In this document: positions 27,573-36,787 of the stretch, in pieces
Layout: every line of letters begins with the position of its first letter
How positions within the stretch are numbered: the first letter of the stretch is position 1
Assembly: GCA_014762635.1 (NCBI GenBank)
Contig: JABURR010000055.1
Location: 43,756 to 107,755, forward strand
Reading direction: 5' to 3'
Length of the DNA: 64,000 nt
DNA from: Paracoccaceae bacterium
GTDB taxonomy: Bacteria > Pseudomonadota > Alphaproteobacteria > Rhodobacterales > Rhodobacteraceae
Translations under genes and position numbers: made by a program
The notes under the pieces: model-generated
What the model was told of the DNA's origin: nothing
Databases searched by the model: none
Seen by the model: only the letters and a program-made list of their open reading frames with translations

Positions 27573-27773
27573 TCAGACATCTTCCGTCGAAATGTGGAAC
27601 AGCACGTATAGCGCGCACCACGCCAAGACAGCCGTCGCGACGGTGAGTGCCCCGATCAACAGGACCGCCCAACGCAACCCCGAGTCCGGAAGCAAAAAGA
27701 AAACCGCGAAAAGAGGCAGTCCAAGAACGAACCGGATCGCGCGATCCGTGGGCCCTATGTTTCTTTTTACCAT
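27573..27773 (-). CDS. Second DUF2892-type small membrane protein
   Basis: A 66-residue protein: MVKRNIGPTDRAIRFVLGLPLFAVFFLLPDSGLRWAVLLIGALTVATAVLAWCALYVLFHISTEDV. It has the same plan as the downstream copy (N-terminal G-x-x-DR-IR motif, two helices, a central Cys-Ala-Leu-Tyr) but only limited identity, so the pair is an old duplication rather than a recent one. Co-transcription is likely, as there is no terminator between them. Confidence 0.75.
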   Translation of the reverse strand: MVKRNIGPTDRAIRFVLGLPLFAVFFLLPDSGLRWAVLLIGALTVATAVLAWCALYVLFHISTEDV

Positions 27774-27851
27774 GTGGTGTTCCTACTCTGCACGCATATG
27801 GGAAAACTATCCCGGATCATAGAAATATGCCGTGACCGAGATCAAATGATC

Positions 27852-28724
27852 TCACGTTCTGCCGCGTTTTTCAAACCTTGGAAGCATGGCCGAGAAATCC
27901 TTGCCCAACCCATCCTCGTCCTCGACAAACCGGGCGTAGAGTTCCGCCGCGGCCTGCCCCATGGGGGTGTCCGCATCGGCGGCCTCGGCGGCCATCTGGC
28001 TCAGGCGCAGGTCCTTCAGCATCAGTTCCGCGGCAAACCCCGGCTTGTAGTCATTGTCGGCGGGGCTCTGCGGTCCCACGCCCGGGGCGGGACAATAGGC
28101 GTTCATGCTCCAGGAATAACCCGAGGAGGTCGAAACCACGTCGAACATCGCCTGGCGCGAGAGGCCCAGTTTGTCGGCCAGCGCAAAGGCTTCGCAGGTG
28201 CCGATCATGGTAATGCCCAGGATCATGTTGTTGCAGATCTTCGCCGCCTGCCCGTTGCCCGACGGGCCGCAATGCACCGCCTTCTGCCCCATGATCTCGA
28301 ACAGCGGCTTTGCCTTGGCAAAGCCCGCGTCCGAGCCACCGGCCATGAAGGTCAGCGTACCCGCCGCCGCCCCGCCGACGCCGCCCGAGACCGGCGCGTC
28401 TACCGCCAGAAGCCCTGCGGCCTCGGCGTCAGCCGCCACCGCCCGCGCGCTTTCCACGTCGACGGTGGAGCAGTCCACGAAGGCCGCCCCCGTCGCCATA
28501 GCCGGGATGATCTCGGCGGCGACCTTGCGCAGGATGTCGCCATTGGGCAGCATGGTGATCACCACGTCGGCACCGTTTGCCGCCTCCGCCGCGCTTGTAG
28601 CCTTGGCCACGCCTTCGGGGCAGGGGGCCGCCAGATCGAAGCCCGTCACCTCGTGACCCGCCTTGACCAGGTTGCTGGCCATCGGTGCGCCCATGTTGCC
28701 CAGTCCGATAAATCCGATCTTCAT
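27852..28724 (-). CDS. mmsB: 3-hydroxyisobutyrate dehydrogenase
   Basis: A 290-residue NAD-dependent dehydrogenase: Rossmann motif MKIGFIGLGNMGAPMASNLVKAGH, substrate-binding VDAPVSGGVGGAAAGTLTFMAGG and the catalytic Lys in GQAAKICNNMILG. It oxidises 3-hydroxyisobutyrate to methylmalonate semialdehyde in valine catabolism. It lies downstream of HIBYL-CoA hydrolase and acyl-CoA dehydrogenase on the same strand, which is the natural reaction order; mmsA is 5.5 kb away. A dispersed repeat separates it from the hydrolase gene. Confidence 0.92.
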   Translation of the reverse strand: MKIGFIGLGNMGAPMASNLVKAGHEVTGFDLAAPCPEGVAKATSAAEAANGADVVITMLPNGDILRKVAAEIIPAMATGAAFVDCSTVDVESARAVAADAEAAGLLAVDAPVSGGVGGAAAGTLTFMAGGSDAGFAKAKPLFEIMGQKAVHCGPSGNGQAAKICNNMILGITMIGTCEAFALADKLGLSRQAMFDVVSTSSGYSWSMNAYCPAPGVGPQSPADNDYKPGFAAELMLKDLRLSQMAAEAADADTPMGQAAAELYARFVEDEDGLGKDFSAMLPRFEKRGRT

Positions 28725-28739
28725 CTTTCGTCTCCCGGT

Positions 28740-28806
28740 CTTCTTCTGTTTGCAAATATCCTCGGGGGGCTGGCCGTCAGGCCAGGCGGGGGGCAGACAG
28801 CCCCCC
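28740..28806 (-). repeat. Rhodobacterales-type intergenic repeat, copy 1
   Basis: Reading the minus strand, GGCCAGCCCCCC is followed by GAGGATATTT, three bases and AACAGAAGAAG. The copy at 61560-61613 has the same core and the same 3-nt gap. The upstream half holds short GC-rich inverted repeats, so the element may form a hairpin in the mmsB leader. Confidence 0.65.
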
Positions 28807-28820
28807 GTCCCAGGTTCGTC

Positions 28821-29852
28821 TCAAAGCGCCAGTTCATCTTTTCCCAGCGGGGCCAGCATCGCCGCAATCTCCTCCGCCGTCACATCCTCGGCCCTGGCAT
28901 GCTGCCAGTTCGGTGACCGATCCTTGTCGATGATCGCGGCCCGGATGCCCTCGATGAAATCCGCTTGTTGCGCCGAACGCCAGGTGAAGCGATATTCCTG
29001 TTCCAAAGCGCGCGCCACGTCTCCGGCGGTGCGGGCCCGTGCGACCAGTTCCAGCGTGCAGGCCACGGAAATCGGGCTTGCACGACGCAGGGTCTTTTCG
29101 GCCCCTGCCGCAAAATCGGTCCCCGCCGAGGCGAGTGCAGCCAGGACCTCGTTGATCCCGCCCGCACCGAAAGTGGTGTCGATCTCTGCCTGGTGAGCCG
29201 CCAACGGGGCCTCGGGCGCCGGTTCGGCGCGGGCCGTGATGACTTCCACCGCGCCGGTCTCTTCCAGAGCGGCGATGACCTCGGGCCAGAGCGCCTCGGG
29301 GATGTAGTGATCGGCAAAGCCCGCAAGGATCGCGTCGCCCGGACCCATCCGCGCACCGGTGGTGCCCAGGTATTCGCCCAACCTGCCCGGGGCCTGCGCC
29401 AGCAGATGCGTTCCGCCCACGTCCGGAACGAGGCCAATCCCGCATTCGGGCATGGAGATCTTGGAGCTATCCCCCACCACCCGGTGCGATCCGTGACAGG
29501 CCACGCCCACGCCGCCGCCCATGGTGAAGCCCTGGCAGAAGGCGACATAGGGTTTGCCGTAGCGCGCGATCTTGGCGTTCAGCCGGTATTCATCGGCCCA
29601 GAATCTGCGCCCGTAGGCGAAATCTCCGGCCTTTCCGGTGGCATACATCTCCGCAATGTCGCCCCCTGCGCAGAAGGCTTTCTCGCCCACGGCATCGATC
29701 ACCACAAGCTGAACCTCGGGATCGTCGGCCCAAGCATCCAGCGCCGCCTCGATCTCAAGACACATCTCGTAGCTGAGCGCGTTCAGCGCCTTGGGCCGCG
29801 TCAGGGTGATGCGGCCCGAGCGTCCACGTCTGCGGATATGGATATCGCCCAT
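28821..29852 (-). CDS. 3-hydroxyisobutyryl-CoA hydrolase
   Basis: A 343-residue crotonase-fold protein. The length and the motifs EKAFCAGGDIAEMY, FCQGFTMGGGVGVACHGSHRVVGDSSKISMPECGIGLVPDVGGTHLL indicate HIBYL-CoA hydrolase rather than a 260-residue hydratase; the catalytic Glu lies in MPECGIG. It releases CoA from 3-hydroxyisobutyryl-CoA in valine breakdown. It is preceded by the acyl-CoA dehydrogenase gene (10 nt gap), so the two are coupled. A plain enoyl-CoA hydratase role is less likely but cannot be excluded by sequence alone. Confidence 0.88.
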   Translation of the reverse strand: MGDIHIRRRGRSGRITLTRPKALNALSYEMCLEIEAALDAWADDPEVQLVVIDAVGEKAFCAGGDIAEMYATGKAGDFAYGRRFWADEYRLNAKIARYGKPYVAFCQGFTMGGGVGVACHGSHRVVGDSSKISMPECGIGLVPDVGGTHLLAQAPGRLGEYLGTTGARMGPGDAILAGFADHYIPEALWPEVIAALEETGAVEVITARAEPAPEAPLAAHQAEIDTTFGAGGINEVLAALASAGTDFAAGAEKTLRRASPISVACTLELVARARTAGDVARALEQEYRFTWRSAQQADFIEGIRAAIIDKDRSPNWQHARAEDVTAEEIAAMLAPLGKDELAL

Positions 29853-29862
29853 GGGCCGACCC

Positions 29863-31005
29863 TCAGCGCGACGCCAGCATGTGGCGGGCCACGATCATCC
29901 GCATGATCTCGTTGGTGCCCTCCAGGATCTGGTGCACCCGCAGATCGCGGACGATCTTCTCGATCCCGTAGTCGGCCAGGTAGCCATAGCCGCCATGCAG
30001 TTGCAGGCACTGGTCGGCCACCTTGCTGCCGGTCTCGGTCACGAATTTCTTCGCCATGGCGCAGAAGACGGTGGCATCCGGCGCCTTGTTGTCGAGCTTC
30101 CATGCCGCCTGCCGCAGGAAGGTGCGCGCGGCCTGCATCTCGATCTCCATCTCGGCCAGGCGGAACTGCAGCGCCTGGAACTGGTCGATGCTTTTGCCGA
30201 AAGCCTTGCGCTCGCCCATGTAGGCCAGCGTCGCGTCCAGCGCCGCCTGCGCGGCACCCAGCGAACAGGCCGAGATATTGAGCCGCCCGCCGTCGAGCCC
30301 CTTCATCGCGTAGACGAAACCCTTGCCTTCCTCGCCCAGCAGGTTTTCTGCCGGAACCTTGCAAGCGTCCATCTGGACCTGACGTGTGGGCTGCGACTTC
30401 CAGCCCATCTTGTCTTCCAGCCCGCCGTAGCTGAGCCCCTCTACGCCATCCTCAAGCACCAGAGCCGAGATCCCCTTCGGCCCGTCCTCGCCGGTGCGGG
30501 CCATCACCACATAGGTATCCGAATAGCCCCCGCCCGAGATGAAGGCCTTGGTGCCGGTCAGGGCGTAGCCGTCATTGGTGCGCTCTGCCCTGGTCTTCAG
30601 TGCCGCTGCGTCCGATCCCGATCCCGGTTCGGTCAGGCAGTAGGAGAGCACCGTCTCCATCGTCATCGCCTTGGGCAGGATGCGAGCCTTCATCTCGTCC
30701 GAGGCGAAGCTGTCGATCATCCAGGAACACATGTTGTGAATCGAGAGAAACGCCGCCACCGAAGCGCAGGACTGGCTGAGCGCCTCGAACACCAGCGTCG
30801 CATCCAGCCGCGTAAGCCCGGATCCGCCCTGTTCCTCGGACACGTAGAGCCCGCCGAACCCCAGTTCCGCCAGTTGCGGCCAGAGGTCTTTCGGGATCGT
30901 TCCTTCGGCCTCCCAGGTCCGCGCATGGGGCGCGATGCGCTCTTCCCCGAACGCGCGGGCCATGTCGAAGATTGCGACCTGCTCCTCGGACAATGCGAAA
31001 TCCAT
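29863..31005 (-). CDS. Acyl-CoA dehydrogenase, probable isobutyryl-CoA dehydrogenase
   Basis: A 380-residue FAD enzyme: MDFALSEEQVAIFDMARAFGEER, flavin-binding YCLTEPGSGSDAAALKTRA, FISGGGYSDTYVVMART, and catalytic Glu in VHQILEGTNEIMRMIVARHML. It dehydrogenates short branched acyl-CoA; location before the HIBYL-CoA hydrolase points to isobutyryl-CoA of valine catabolism. GGGAGGAG directly precedes ATG 31005, which settles the start. The enoyl-CoA hydratase that would act between them is not adjacent, though one is present at 60772. Confidence 0.9.
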   Translation of the reverse strand: MDFALSEEQVAIFDMARAFGEERIAPHARTWEAEGTIPKDLWPQLAELGFGGLYVSEEQGGSGLTRLDATLVFEALSQSCASVAAFLSIHNMCSWMIDSFASDEMKARILPKAMTMETVLSYCLTEPGSGSDAAALKTRAERTNDGYALTGTKAFISGGGYSDTYVVMARTGEDGPKGISALVLEDGVEGLSYGGLEDKMGWKSQPTRQVQMDACKVPAENLLGEEGKGFVYAMKGLDGGRLNISACSLGAAQAALDATLAYMGERKAFGKSIDQFQALQFRLAEMEIEMQAARTFLRQAAWKLDNKAPDATVFCAMAKKFVTETGSKVADQCLQLHGGYGYLADYGIEKIVRDLRVHQILEGTNEIMRMIVARHMLASR

Positions 31006-31149
31006 GGCTCCTCCCAAAGCTCAATCGACTTTGCCCAGTGCTTACGCGTCTTGAGCAAGGCGGGCAAGGCGGTGTCGCCTGCGACCAGTTGCCCGATTGG
31101 GGAATGTCAGTCTAAGCTCAGCTCAACCAATGGGCGTATGGGGGCGGAT

Positions 31150-31986
31150 ATGGCAAAGTCTCTGGCAGTCGCGGTGGTCCATGGAATGGGTCGCCAGAAG
31201 AAGGACAACCCGGGCAACAGTGCGGCTTTGAGCTTTTCCGCCAAGCTCCACCGCCGGATGCGCGAGGAAATGGGGAAGGATCAGTTCGACGAGAAGATCG
31301 CCTGGCGCGAGATTTTTTGGGCGGATGTGCTTCAGCCACGCCAGGAGGATTATGAACGCCGGATGCGACGGCAATCGCCTTTCGGTCCGCTTCGGCGCTT
31401 CGTGATGCACAAGCTGTCGGATGCGGCGAGCTATTATCCCCACCTTACCCCGGACGGGTCGACCTACCAGCAGGTGCATGAGCGGATCGACAATGTCTTG
31501 CATGAACTCGAGGGGGACGTGGAGCCCGGGGCGCCGCTTTTGATCATGGCCCATTCGCTGGGCGGGCACATGATGTCGAACTACATCTATGACATGGGAA
31601 AGGGGCGGCGGCCGGTGCCGAAAGGGTTCCGCAGTCTGGAAACCTTTGCGGGCCTCTTCACCTTCGGCTGCAACATCCCGGTCTTTGTCTTCGCCTGCAA
31701 GAAAGCCGTTCCGATCGGTTTCCCGGGGGCGAAGCCCGAACGGCGGCTGAAACCCTGGTGGCGTAACCACTACGACGCGCAAGACCCGCTGGGCTATCCG
31801 CTGGGGCCGATCGGTGACGGCTACGAGGACATGGTCAAGGATCGGGAAATCGAGGATGTGAAGGTCAATGTCGGGTTTCCGATCATCCAGTCCTGGACGT
31901 TCCTGTCGCACAACGCCTATTGGAACGATCGACGTTTTGCGAAACGGGCGGTCCGTTTCGCGGAAGACATCATGGCGACTGCCTGA
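31150..31986 (+). CDS. Uncharacterised alpha/beta-hydrolase-like protein
   Basis: A 278-residue soluble protein: oxyanion-type VVHGMGRQKKDNPGN near the start and the nucleophile elbow IMAHSLGGHMMSNYIYDMG (about residue 135), so a Ser hydrolase is plausible. ENCN-like His would be in SHNAYWNDRRF near the end. ATG 31150 (MAKSLAVAVV) follows a G-rich site; ATG 31138 is a possible alternative that adds four residues. It reads opposite to the neighbouring genes and breaks the valine block. No specific substrate is recognisable. Confidence 0.72.
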   Translation: MAKSLAVAVVHGMGRQKKDNPGNSAALSFSAKLHRRMREEMGKDQFDEKIAWREIFWADVLQPRQEDYERRMRRQSPFGPLRRFVMHKLSDAASYYPHLTPDGSTYQQVHERIDNVLHELEGDVEPGAPLLIMAHSLGGHMMSNYIYDMGKGRRPVPKGFRSLETFAGLFTFGCNIPVFVFACKKAVPIGFPGAKPERRLKPWWRNHYDAQDPLGYPLGPIGDGYEDMVKDREIEDVKVNVGFPIIQSWTFLSHNAYWNDRRFAKRAVRFAEDIMATA

Positions 31987-31989
31987 GCG

Positions 31990-33120
31990 TCACAGGCCTG
32001 CGGTATATTCCCCGATCAGGTGCCGGACCACCGCGCGGTAGGCTTCGGCCGTATCGCCGCTGTCGGCCAGGGCCTTGGCGTGGACCTGGCGCTGGCGATC
32101 GGTCGAGGTTCCGGCCACCAGGATGTCGCGGGCCGCGTCGACCTCGGCCATGCAGTCCAGCGCGTCGGCATCCTCGGCGATGAGGCCGATCCATTCCTCG
32201 AGCAGTTCGGGGTAGGGCACGACACGGCCTTGTCCGAAGTCGATCAGCCCTTCCGACGGGCCATAGCGCAGGGCGCGCCAGCGGTTCTCGCCCACAAGGA
32301 AGGTGTCGTAGATGCGCCAGCGCTGGTTGGCCTTCCGCAACCGCCACAGCATCCGCATGGTGCATTGGGTCAGCGCGGCGATGGAAATCGCGTGGTCCAG
32401 CCGTGGACTGACGTCGCAGATCCGGCTTTCCAGCGTGGGAAAACGGTCCGAGGGGCGCATGTCCCACCAGATCTTGGTGCCGTCCTCGATCGCGCCGGTG
32501 TCGATGATCGTCTGAACCGAGCGCCGGTATTCCGACCAGCCCGAGAAGCGCGGCGGCAGCCCGGTGCGGGGCAGGTTGTCGAACACGGTCAGCCGGTAGC
32601 TTGCCAGCCCGGTGTCCTGCCCCATCCAGTAGGGCGAGGAACAACTCAGCGCCAAGAGGTGCGGCAGGAAGTAGGAAAACTGGTTCATCAGGTCGATGCG
32701 GACCTCGTCATCCTCCAGTCCCACGTGGACATGCATCCCGCAGATCAGCATCCGCCGCGCCACCCCGGCAAGGTCCCGGTCCAGCCGGTCATAGCGTTCC
32801 TTGTGGGTGTGGTGCTGCGTCTTCCAGTCCGCCGTCGGATGGCATGAGACGGCAAGCGGCGCCAGCCCGTGCCGTCCGGCGATCTCGGCCACGGTGCTGC
32901 GCAGGTTTGCCAGATCGGCGCGGGCGTCGCGCACGGTCTTGGCCACCCGGGTGCCCACCTCGACCTGGCATTGCAGGAACTCGGGGCTGACCTGGGACTC
33001 CAGCGCCTCGACGCATTCGGTCATCAGCGCCTCGGGCGCCTCGGCAAGGTCCAGCGTCTCCTTGTCGACGAGGAGGTATTCCTCCTCGATCCCCAGCGTG
33101 AAACTCGGCGTCTTGGGCAT
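31990..33120 (-). CDS. YbdK-type carboxylate-amine ligase (glutamate-cysteine ligase 2 family)
   Basis: A 376-residue GCS2-family ligase: [26 protein letters not shown] at the N-terminus (metal-binding Glu cluster), [20 protein letters not shown], then [38 protein letters not shown] and [16 protein letters not shown]. coli YbdK has weak gamma-glutamylcysteine synthetase activity, but the physiological reaction of this family is uncertain. GGGAGG stands 7 nt before ATG 33120. Its 3' end is 3 nt from the convergent hydrolase gene. Confidence 0.88.
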   Translation of the reverse strand: MPKTPSFTLGIEEEYLLVDKETLDLAEAPEALMTECVEALESQVSPEFLQCQVEVGTRVAKTVRDARADLANLRSTVAEIAGRHGLAPLAVSCHPTADWKTQHHTHKERYDRLDRDLAGVARRMLICGMHVHVGLEDDEVRIDLMNQFSYFLPHLLALSCSSPYWMGQDTGLASYRLTVFDNLPRTGLPPRFSGWSEYRRSVQTIIDTGAIEDGTKIWWDMRPSDRFPTLESRICDVSPRLDHAISIAALTQCTMRMLWRLRKANQRWRIYDTFLVGENRWRALRYGPSEGLIDFGQGRVVPYPELLEEWIGLIAEDADALDCMAEVDAARDILVAGTSTDRQRQVHAKALADSGDTAEAYRAVVRHLIGEYTAGL

Positions 33121-33191
33121 CGCCACCTCCCCCATGCACTTTTCATCATGAAAGCAGAGGCATCCCTTTGCGACAAGCGCCGTGTGCAGGG

Positions 33192-34124
33192 TTAGAAGCC
33201 GACCTGGTCTCCGCCCTTCAGGTCAAGGATCTCGCGCGCCTCGTCGGGGCTGGCGACCTCAAGGCCCAGCCCTTCGATGATGGCGCGGACCTGGCGCACC
33301 TGCTCGGCGTTCGACGTGGCCAGCCGACCGGGCCCGGCCCAAAGCGAATCCTCAAGCCCCACGCGGACGTTCCCGCCTAGCGCGGCCGATTGCGCGGCGA
33401 TCCGCATCTGGTTGGCCCCGGCGCCCAGAACCGACCAGCGGTAATCCTCGCCGAACAGCCGGTCGGCGGTGCGCTTCATGTGCAGCACGTCCTCGGGGTG
33501 GGGGCCGATCCCGCCCAGCAGGCCAAAGACCGACTGGATGAACAGCGGCGGTTTCACCAGCCCCCGGTCGAAGAAATGCTTGAGATTGTAGAGATGCGAG
33601 ATGTCATAGCACTCGAACTCGAACCGGGTGTTGTTCTCGGCGCAGGTCTTCAGGACGTACTCGATGTCCTTGAACGAGTTGCGGAACACCAGGTCGCGGG
33701 AGTTCTCAAGGTGCTCCCGCTCCCAGTCGTGCTTGAACTCGGTATAGCGGTTCAGCATCGGGAAGAGGCCGAAGTTCATCGAGCCCATGTTGAGACTGGC
33801 GACCTCGGGGCGGAAGGTCGCGGCGGGGCGGACCCGTTCCTCGACCGTCATGAAGGGGCTGCCGCCCGTGGTGATGTTGAGCGCGGCATTGGTCTGCTGC
33901 TTGATCCGCCCCAGGAACGGCTCGAACGCCTCGGGTGATTGGTCGGGGCGCCCGGTTTCCGGGTCACGCGCATGCAGGTGCAGGATCGCCGCCCCAGCCT
34001 CTGCGGCGGCCAGCGAATCCGCCACGATCTCGTCCGGGGTGACCGGAAGATGCGGCGACATGCTGGGCGTATGGATCGCGCCCGTCACGGCGCAGGTGAT
34101 GATGACTTTGCGTGGCTTTGCCAT
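33192..34124 (-). CDS. BKACE-family (DUF849) beta-keto acid cleavage enzyme
   Basis: A 310-residue Zn-dependent TIM-barrel protein. [29 protein letters not shown] and the metal-binding [10 protein letters not shown] (about 48-57), then [16 protein letters not shown] and VGLEDSLW are signatures of the BKACE family. The archetype cleaves 3-keto-5-aminohexanoate with acetyl-CoA; other members act on various beta-keto acids, so substrate is not assignable. It is convergent with no partner; a terminator-like hairpin of mmsA lies upstream on its strand. Confidence 0.88.
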   Translation of the reverse strand: MAKPRKVIITCAVTGAIHTPSMSPHLPVTPDEIVADSLAAAEAGAAILHLHARDPETGRPDQSPEAFEPFLGRIKQQTNAALNITTGGSPFMTVEERVRPAATFRPEVASLNMGSMNFGLFPMLNRYTEFKHDWEREHLENSRDLVFRNSFKDIEYVLKTCAENNTRFEFECYDISHLYNLKHFFDRGLVKPPLFIQSVFGLLGGIGPHPEDVLHMKRTADRLFGEDYRWSVLGAGANQMRIAAQSAALGGNVRVGLEDSLWAGPGRLATSNAEQVRQVRAIIEGLGLEVASPDEAREILDLKGGDQVGF

Positions 34125-34186
34125 TCTAGGCCTCCCTGTCCTCGCTTTTGGGGAAACCTAAGCAAAGCCCGGGCGCTGCACAAAAG

Positions 34187-34212
34187 AAAAAGCCCGCCGA
34201 AGCGGGCTTTTT
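34187..34212 (-). terminator. Intrinsic terminator after mmsA
   Basis: Perfect stem AAAAAGCCCGC / GCGGGCTTTTT with a 4-nt loop, 20 nt past the mmsA stop. Its T tract serves the minus strand; it lies upstream of the BKACE gene, making that a separate unit. Confidence 0.85.
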
Positions 34213-34231
34213 CAGGAGCCGTGAGTGGGCT

Positions 34232-35731
34232 TTAGTCCATCTGCTTGAAGTGGAACTCGCCGCCTTCCTTGATGCCGGAGAACCAGCGGGCGGTAACCGT
34301 CTTGGTCTTGGTGTAGAAGCGGAAGGCGTCGGGACCGTACTGGTTCAGGTCGCCGAAGGCCGACTTCTTCCAGCCGCCGAAGGTGTGGTAGCTGAGCGGA
34401 ACCGGGATCGGGAAGTTGATGCCGACCATGCCAACGTTGACGCGGTGTGCGAAGTCGCGGGCGGTGTCGCCGTCGGCGGTGAAGATCGCTGTGCCGTTGC
34501 CATAGGGGTTGTCCATGGTCAGCTTCAGCGCTTCTTCGTAGGAGCCTGCGCGGACCTGGCTCAGCACCGGGCCGAAGATCTCTTCCTTGTAGATGTCCAT
34601 GTCCGGCGTGACGTTGTCAAAGAGGGTCGGGCCCACGAAGAAGCCGTTCTCGTAGCCCTGCAGTTTGAAGTCACGCCCGTCGGTGACGAGGGTCGCACCC
34701 TGTTCCACGCCCGAGTCGATGAGGCCCTTTACGCGCTCCATCGCCTGCTTGGTGATCAGCGGGCCGTAGTCCACGTCGTCACCAGCGGTGTAAGGGCCGA
34801 CCTTCAGCTTCTCAATGCGCGGCACGAGGCGCTCAATCAGGGCGTCGGCGGTCTTGTCGCCCACCGGCACCGCGACCGAGATCGCCATGCAGCGTTCACC
34901 GGCGGCACCGTAGCCCGCGCCAACCAGCGCGTCGGCGGCCTTGTCCATGTCCGCGTCGGGCATGATGATCATGTGGTTCTTGGCGCCGCCGAAGCACTGG
35001 GCGCGCTTGCCGTTCGAGGCAGCGCGGCCATAGATGTACTGCGCGATCGGGGTGGAGCCCACGAAGCCCACGGCCTGAACGGTCTCGTTGTCGAGGATCG
35101 CGTCCACGACTTCCTTGTCACCGTTGACCACCTGCAGCACGCCATCGGGAAGGCCCGCTTCCTTGAGCAGTTCGGCAAGGAACAGCGAGGTCGAGGGGCA
35201 GCGCTCGGACGGTTTGAGGATCATCGCGTTGCCAGCGGTCAGGGCCGGGGCCATCTTCCACAGCGGGATCATGGCGGGGAAGTTGAACGGGGTGATGCCC
35301 GCAACAACGCCCAGCGGCTGGCGCATGGAGTGCAGGTCGATGCCCGGGCCGCCGTTGTCCGTGAACTCGCCCTTCAGCATGTGCGGCGCGCCCATGCAGA
35401 CCTCGACGACCTCGAGGCCGCGCTGCACGTCGCCCTTGGCGTCGGGGATGGTCTTGCCGTGTTCACGGCTGACCAGTTCGGCCAGCTTGTCCATGTTCTC
35501 GTTGATCAGGGCGCCGAATTTCATCATCACCCGCGCGCGACGCTGCGGGTTGGTGGCGCCCCAGGCGACCTGCGCCTCGGCGGCCTTGGCCACGACGGCA
35601 TCAAGCTCGTCCTTGGTGGCTAGCGGCACCTTGGCCTGCACTTCGCCGGTGGCGGGGTTGTAGATATCGGAAAAACGGCCGGACGTGCCTTTGACGTGCT
35701 CGCCGTTGATGTAGTGAGTCAGCTCTTGCAT
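34232..35731 (-). CDS. mmsA: Methylmalonate-semialdehyde dehydrogenase (CoA-acylating)
   Basis: A 499-residue aldehyde dehydrogenase. The hallmark HYINGEHVKGTSGRFSDIYNPATGEVQ start, GVVAGITPFNFPAMIPLWKMAPAL, GAKNHMIIMPDAD and the catalytic Cys in GAAGERCMAISVAVPVG are diagnostic for MmsA. It converts methylmalonate semialdehyde to propionyl-CoA, the last step of the valine route and part of thymine breakdown. Start ATG 35731 follows AAGGAGG. A divergent LysR gene begins 97 nt away, with repeated TTGCAAAA elements between. Confidence 0.94.
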   Translation of the reverse strand: MQELTHYINGEHVKGTSGRFSDIYNPATGEVQAKVPLATKDELDAVVAKAAEAQVAWGATNPQRRARVMMKFGALINENMDKLAELVSREHGKTIPDAKGDVQRGLEVVEVCMGAPHMLKGEFTDNGGPGIDLHSMRQPLGVVAGITPFNFPAMIPLWKMAPALTAGNAMILKPSERCPSTSLFLAELLKEAGLPDGVLQVVNGDKEVVDAILDNETVQAVGFVGSTPIAQYIYGRAASNGKRAQCFGGAKNHMIIMPDADMDKAADALVGAGYGAAGERCMAISVAVPVGDKTADALIERLVPRIEKLKVGPYTAGDDVDYGPLITKQAMERVKGLIDSGVEQGATLVTDGRDFKLQGYENGFFVGPTLFDNVTPDMDIYKEEIFGPVLSQVRAGSYEEALKLTMDNPYGNGTAIFTADGDTARDFAHRVNVGMVGINFPIPVPLSYHTFGGWKKSAFGDLNQYGPDAFRFYTKTKTVTARWFSGIKEGGEFHFKQMD

Positions 35732-35764
35732 GAGGTCCTCCTTGAATTCTCCGGCACAATAGTC

Positions 35765-35814
35765 TTGCAAAATTCAATGTAAAAGGGACAGTTTCCCAAA
35801 AGGGTTTTGCAAAA
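35765..35814. promoter_or_regulatory. Candidate LysR operator region between mmsA and the LysR gene
   Basis: Direct repeats TTGCAAAA at 35765-35772 and 35807-35814 start 42 nt apart. The second is inside the palindrome TTTTGCAAAA. Between them is GGGA-CAGT-TTCCC. The layout fits a divergent LysR promoter, but the binding site is not proven. Confidence 0.45.
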
Positions 35815-35828
35815 ATGCAGGTATCGGG

Positions 35829-36725
35829 ATGGACCCCAACTGGGATGACCTGAGAATTTTCCTTGCCGTGGCCCGGGCCGAGAGCCTTTCGGCGGCGGGG
35901 CAGGGGCTGCGGCTCGATCCGGCGACGGTGGGCCGCCGGGTGCAGCGGCTGGAAGAGGGGCTTGGCGCGGCGCTCTTCGTGCGCTCGCCTCAGGGCTATA
36001 CGCTTACCGACGCGGGCCAGCGCCTGATGTCCCATGCCGAGCGGGCGGAGCAGGCGGTTTCCCAAGGCGCCGAAGAACTGGCTGGGCAGGCGGGGCGGCT
36101 GACCGGGCAGATCCGGATCGGCGCACCGGATGGCTGCGCGAACTACCTGCTGCCGCAGGTCTGCGCCGCCATCGTGGCCGAGAACCCGGGACTCGAAGTG
36201 CAGATCATCGCGCTGCCACGGGTTTTCAACCTGTCGAAACGCGAGGCCGATTTGGCGGTGGCGGTGAGCCAGCCCACGACGGGGCGGCTGACGGTGCAGA
36301 AGATCACCGATTATCGCCTGCACCTTGCGGCAGACAGCGGCTATCTGGACAGCTCTCCACCGGTCCGGTCGCTGGAGGATCTGAAATCCCACCGCATCGT
36401 GGGCTACATCCCGGACATGATCTTCGACAAGGAACTGGATTACCTCGCCTCCCTTGGGGCGGAGCGGGTGGACCTCGCGTCGAACTCGGTCTCGGTGCAG
36501 TTCAATTTCCTGCGCCACGGGGCGGGGCTGGGCGTGGTGCATGATTTTGCCATGCCCACGGCGCCGAACCTGAGGAAGGTTCTGCCCGACCAGATCGCGC
36601 TTTTGCGCTCGTTCTACCTGATCCGGCACGTGGACGATCGCAAGGTGGAACGGCTCAATCGGTTCGCGGCATTACTGGTGGATGGTCTGCGCGCCGAGGT
36701 CGACCGATTGGAAGCGCTGACTTGA
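35829..36725 (+). CDS. LysR-family transcriptional regulator, probable regulator of mmsA
   Basis: A 298-residue LysR protein. N-terminal helix-turn-helix MDPNWDDLRIFLAVARAESLSAAGQGLRLDPATVGRRVQRLEEGLGAALF, and an effector domain with GQIRIGAPDGCANYLLPQVCAAIV and SVQFNFLRHGAGLGVVHDFAMP. It is transcribed away from mmsA and is the likely regulator of that gene; the inducer could be a valine breakdown product, by inference. It shows no unusual features; the CBS gene follows after 62 nt. Confidence 0.88.
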   Translation: MDPNWDDLRIFLAVARAESLSAAGQGLRLDPATVGRRVQRLEEGLGAALFVRSPQGYTLTDAGQRLMSHAERAEQAVSQGAEELAGQAGRLTGQIRIGAPDGCANYLLPQVCAAIVAENPGLEVQIIALPRVFNLSKREADLAVAVSQPTTGRLTVQKITDYRLHLAADSGYLDSSPPVRSLEDLKSHRIVGYIPDMIFDKELDYLASLGAERVDLASNSVSVQFNFLRHGAGLGVVHDFAMPTAPNLRKVLPDQIALLRSFYLIRHVDDRKVERLNRFAALLVDGLRAEVDRLEALT

Positions 36726-36787
36726 CAGGTCGGGGCAGATGCCGCCACGCTGTAATTCAGGTCGGTCAACAACTTGCGGGGGTATAG

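Noticed and set aside
29791..31137. Plus-strand extension of the hydrolase frame upstream of 31138
   Set aside because: It lies opposite the acyl-CoA dehydrogenase gene and is a shadow; the real start is at 31138 or 31150.
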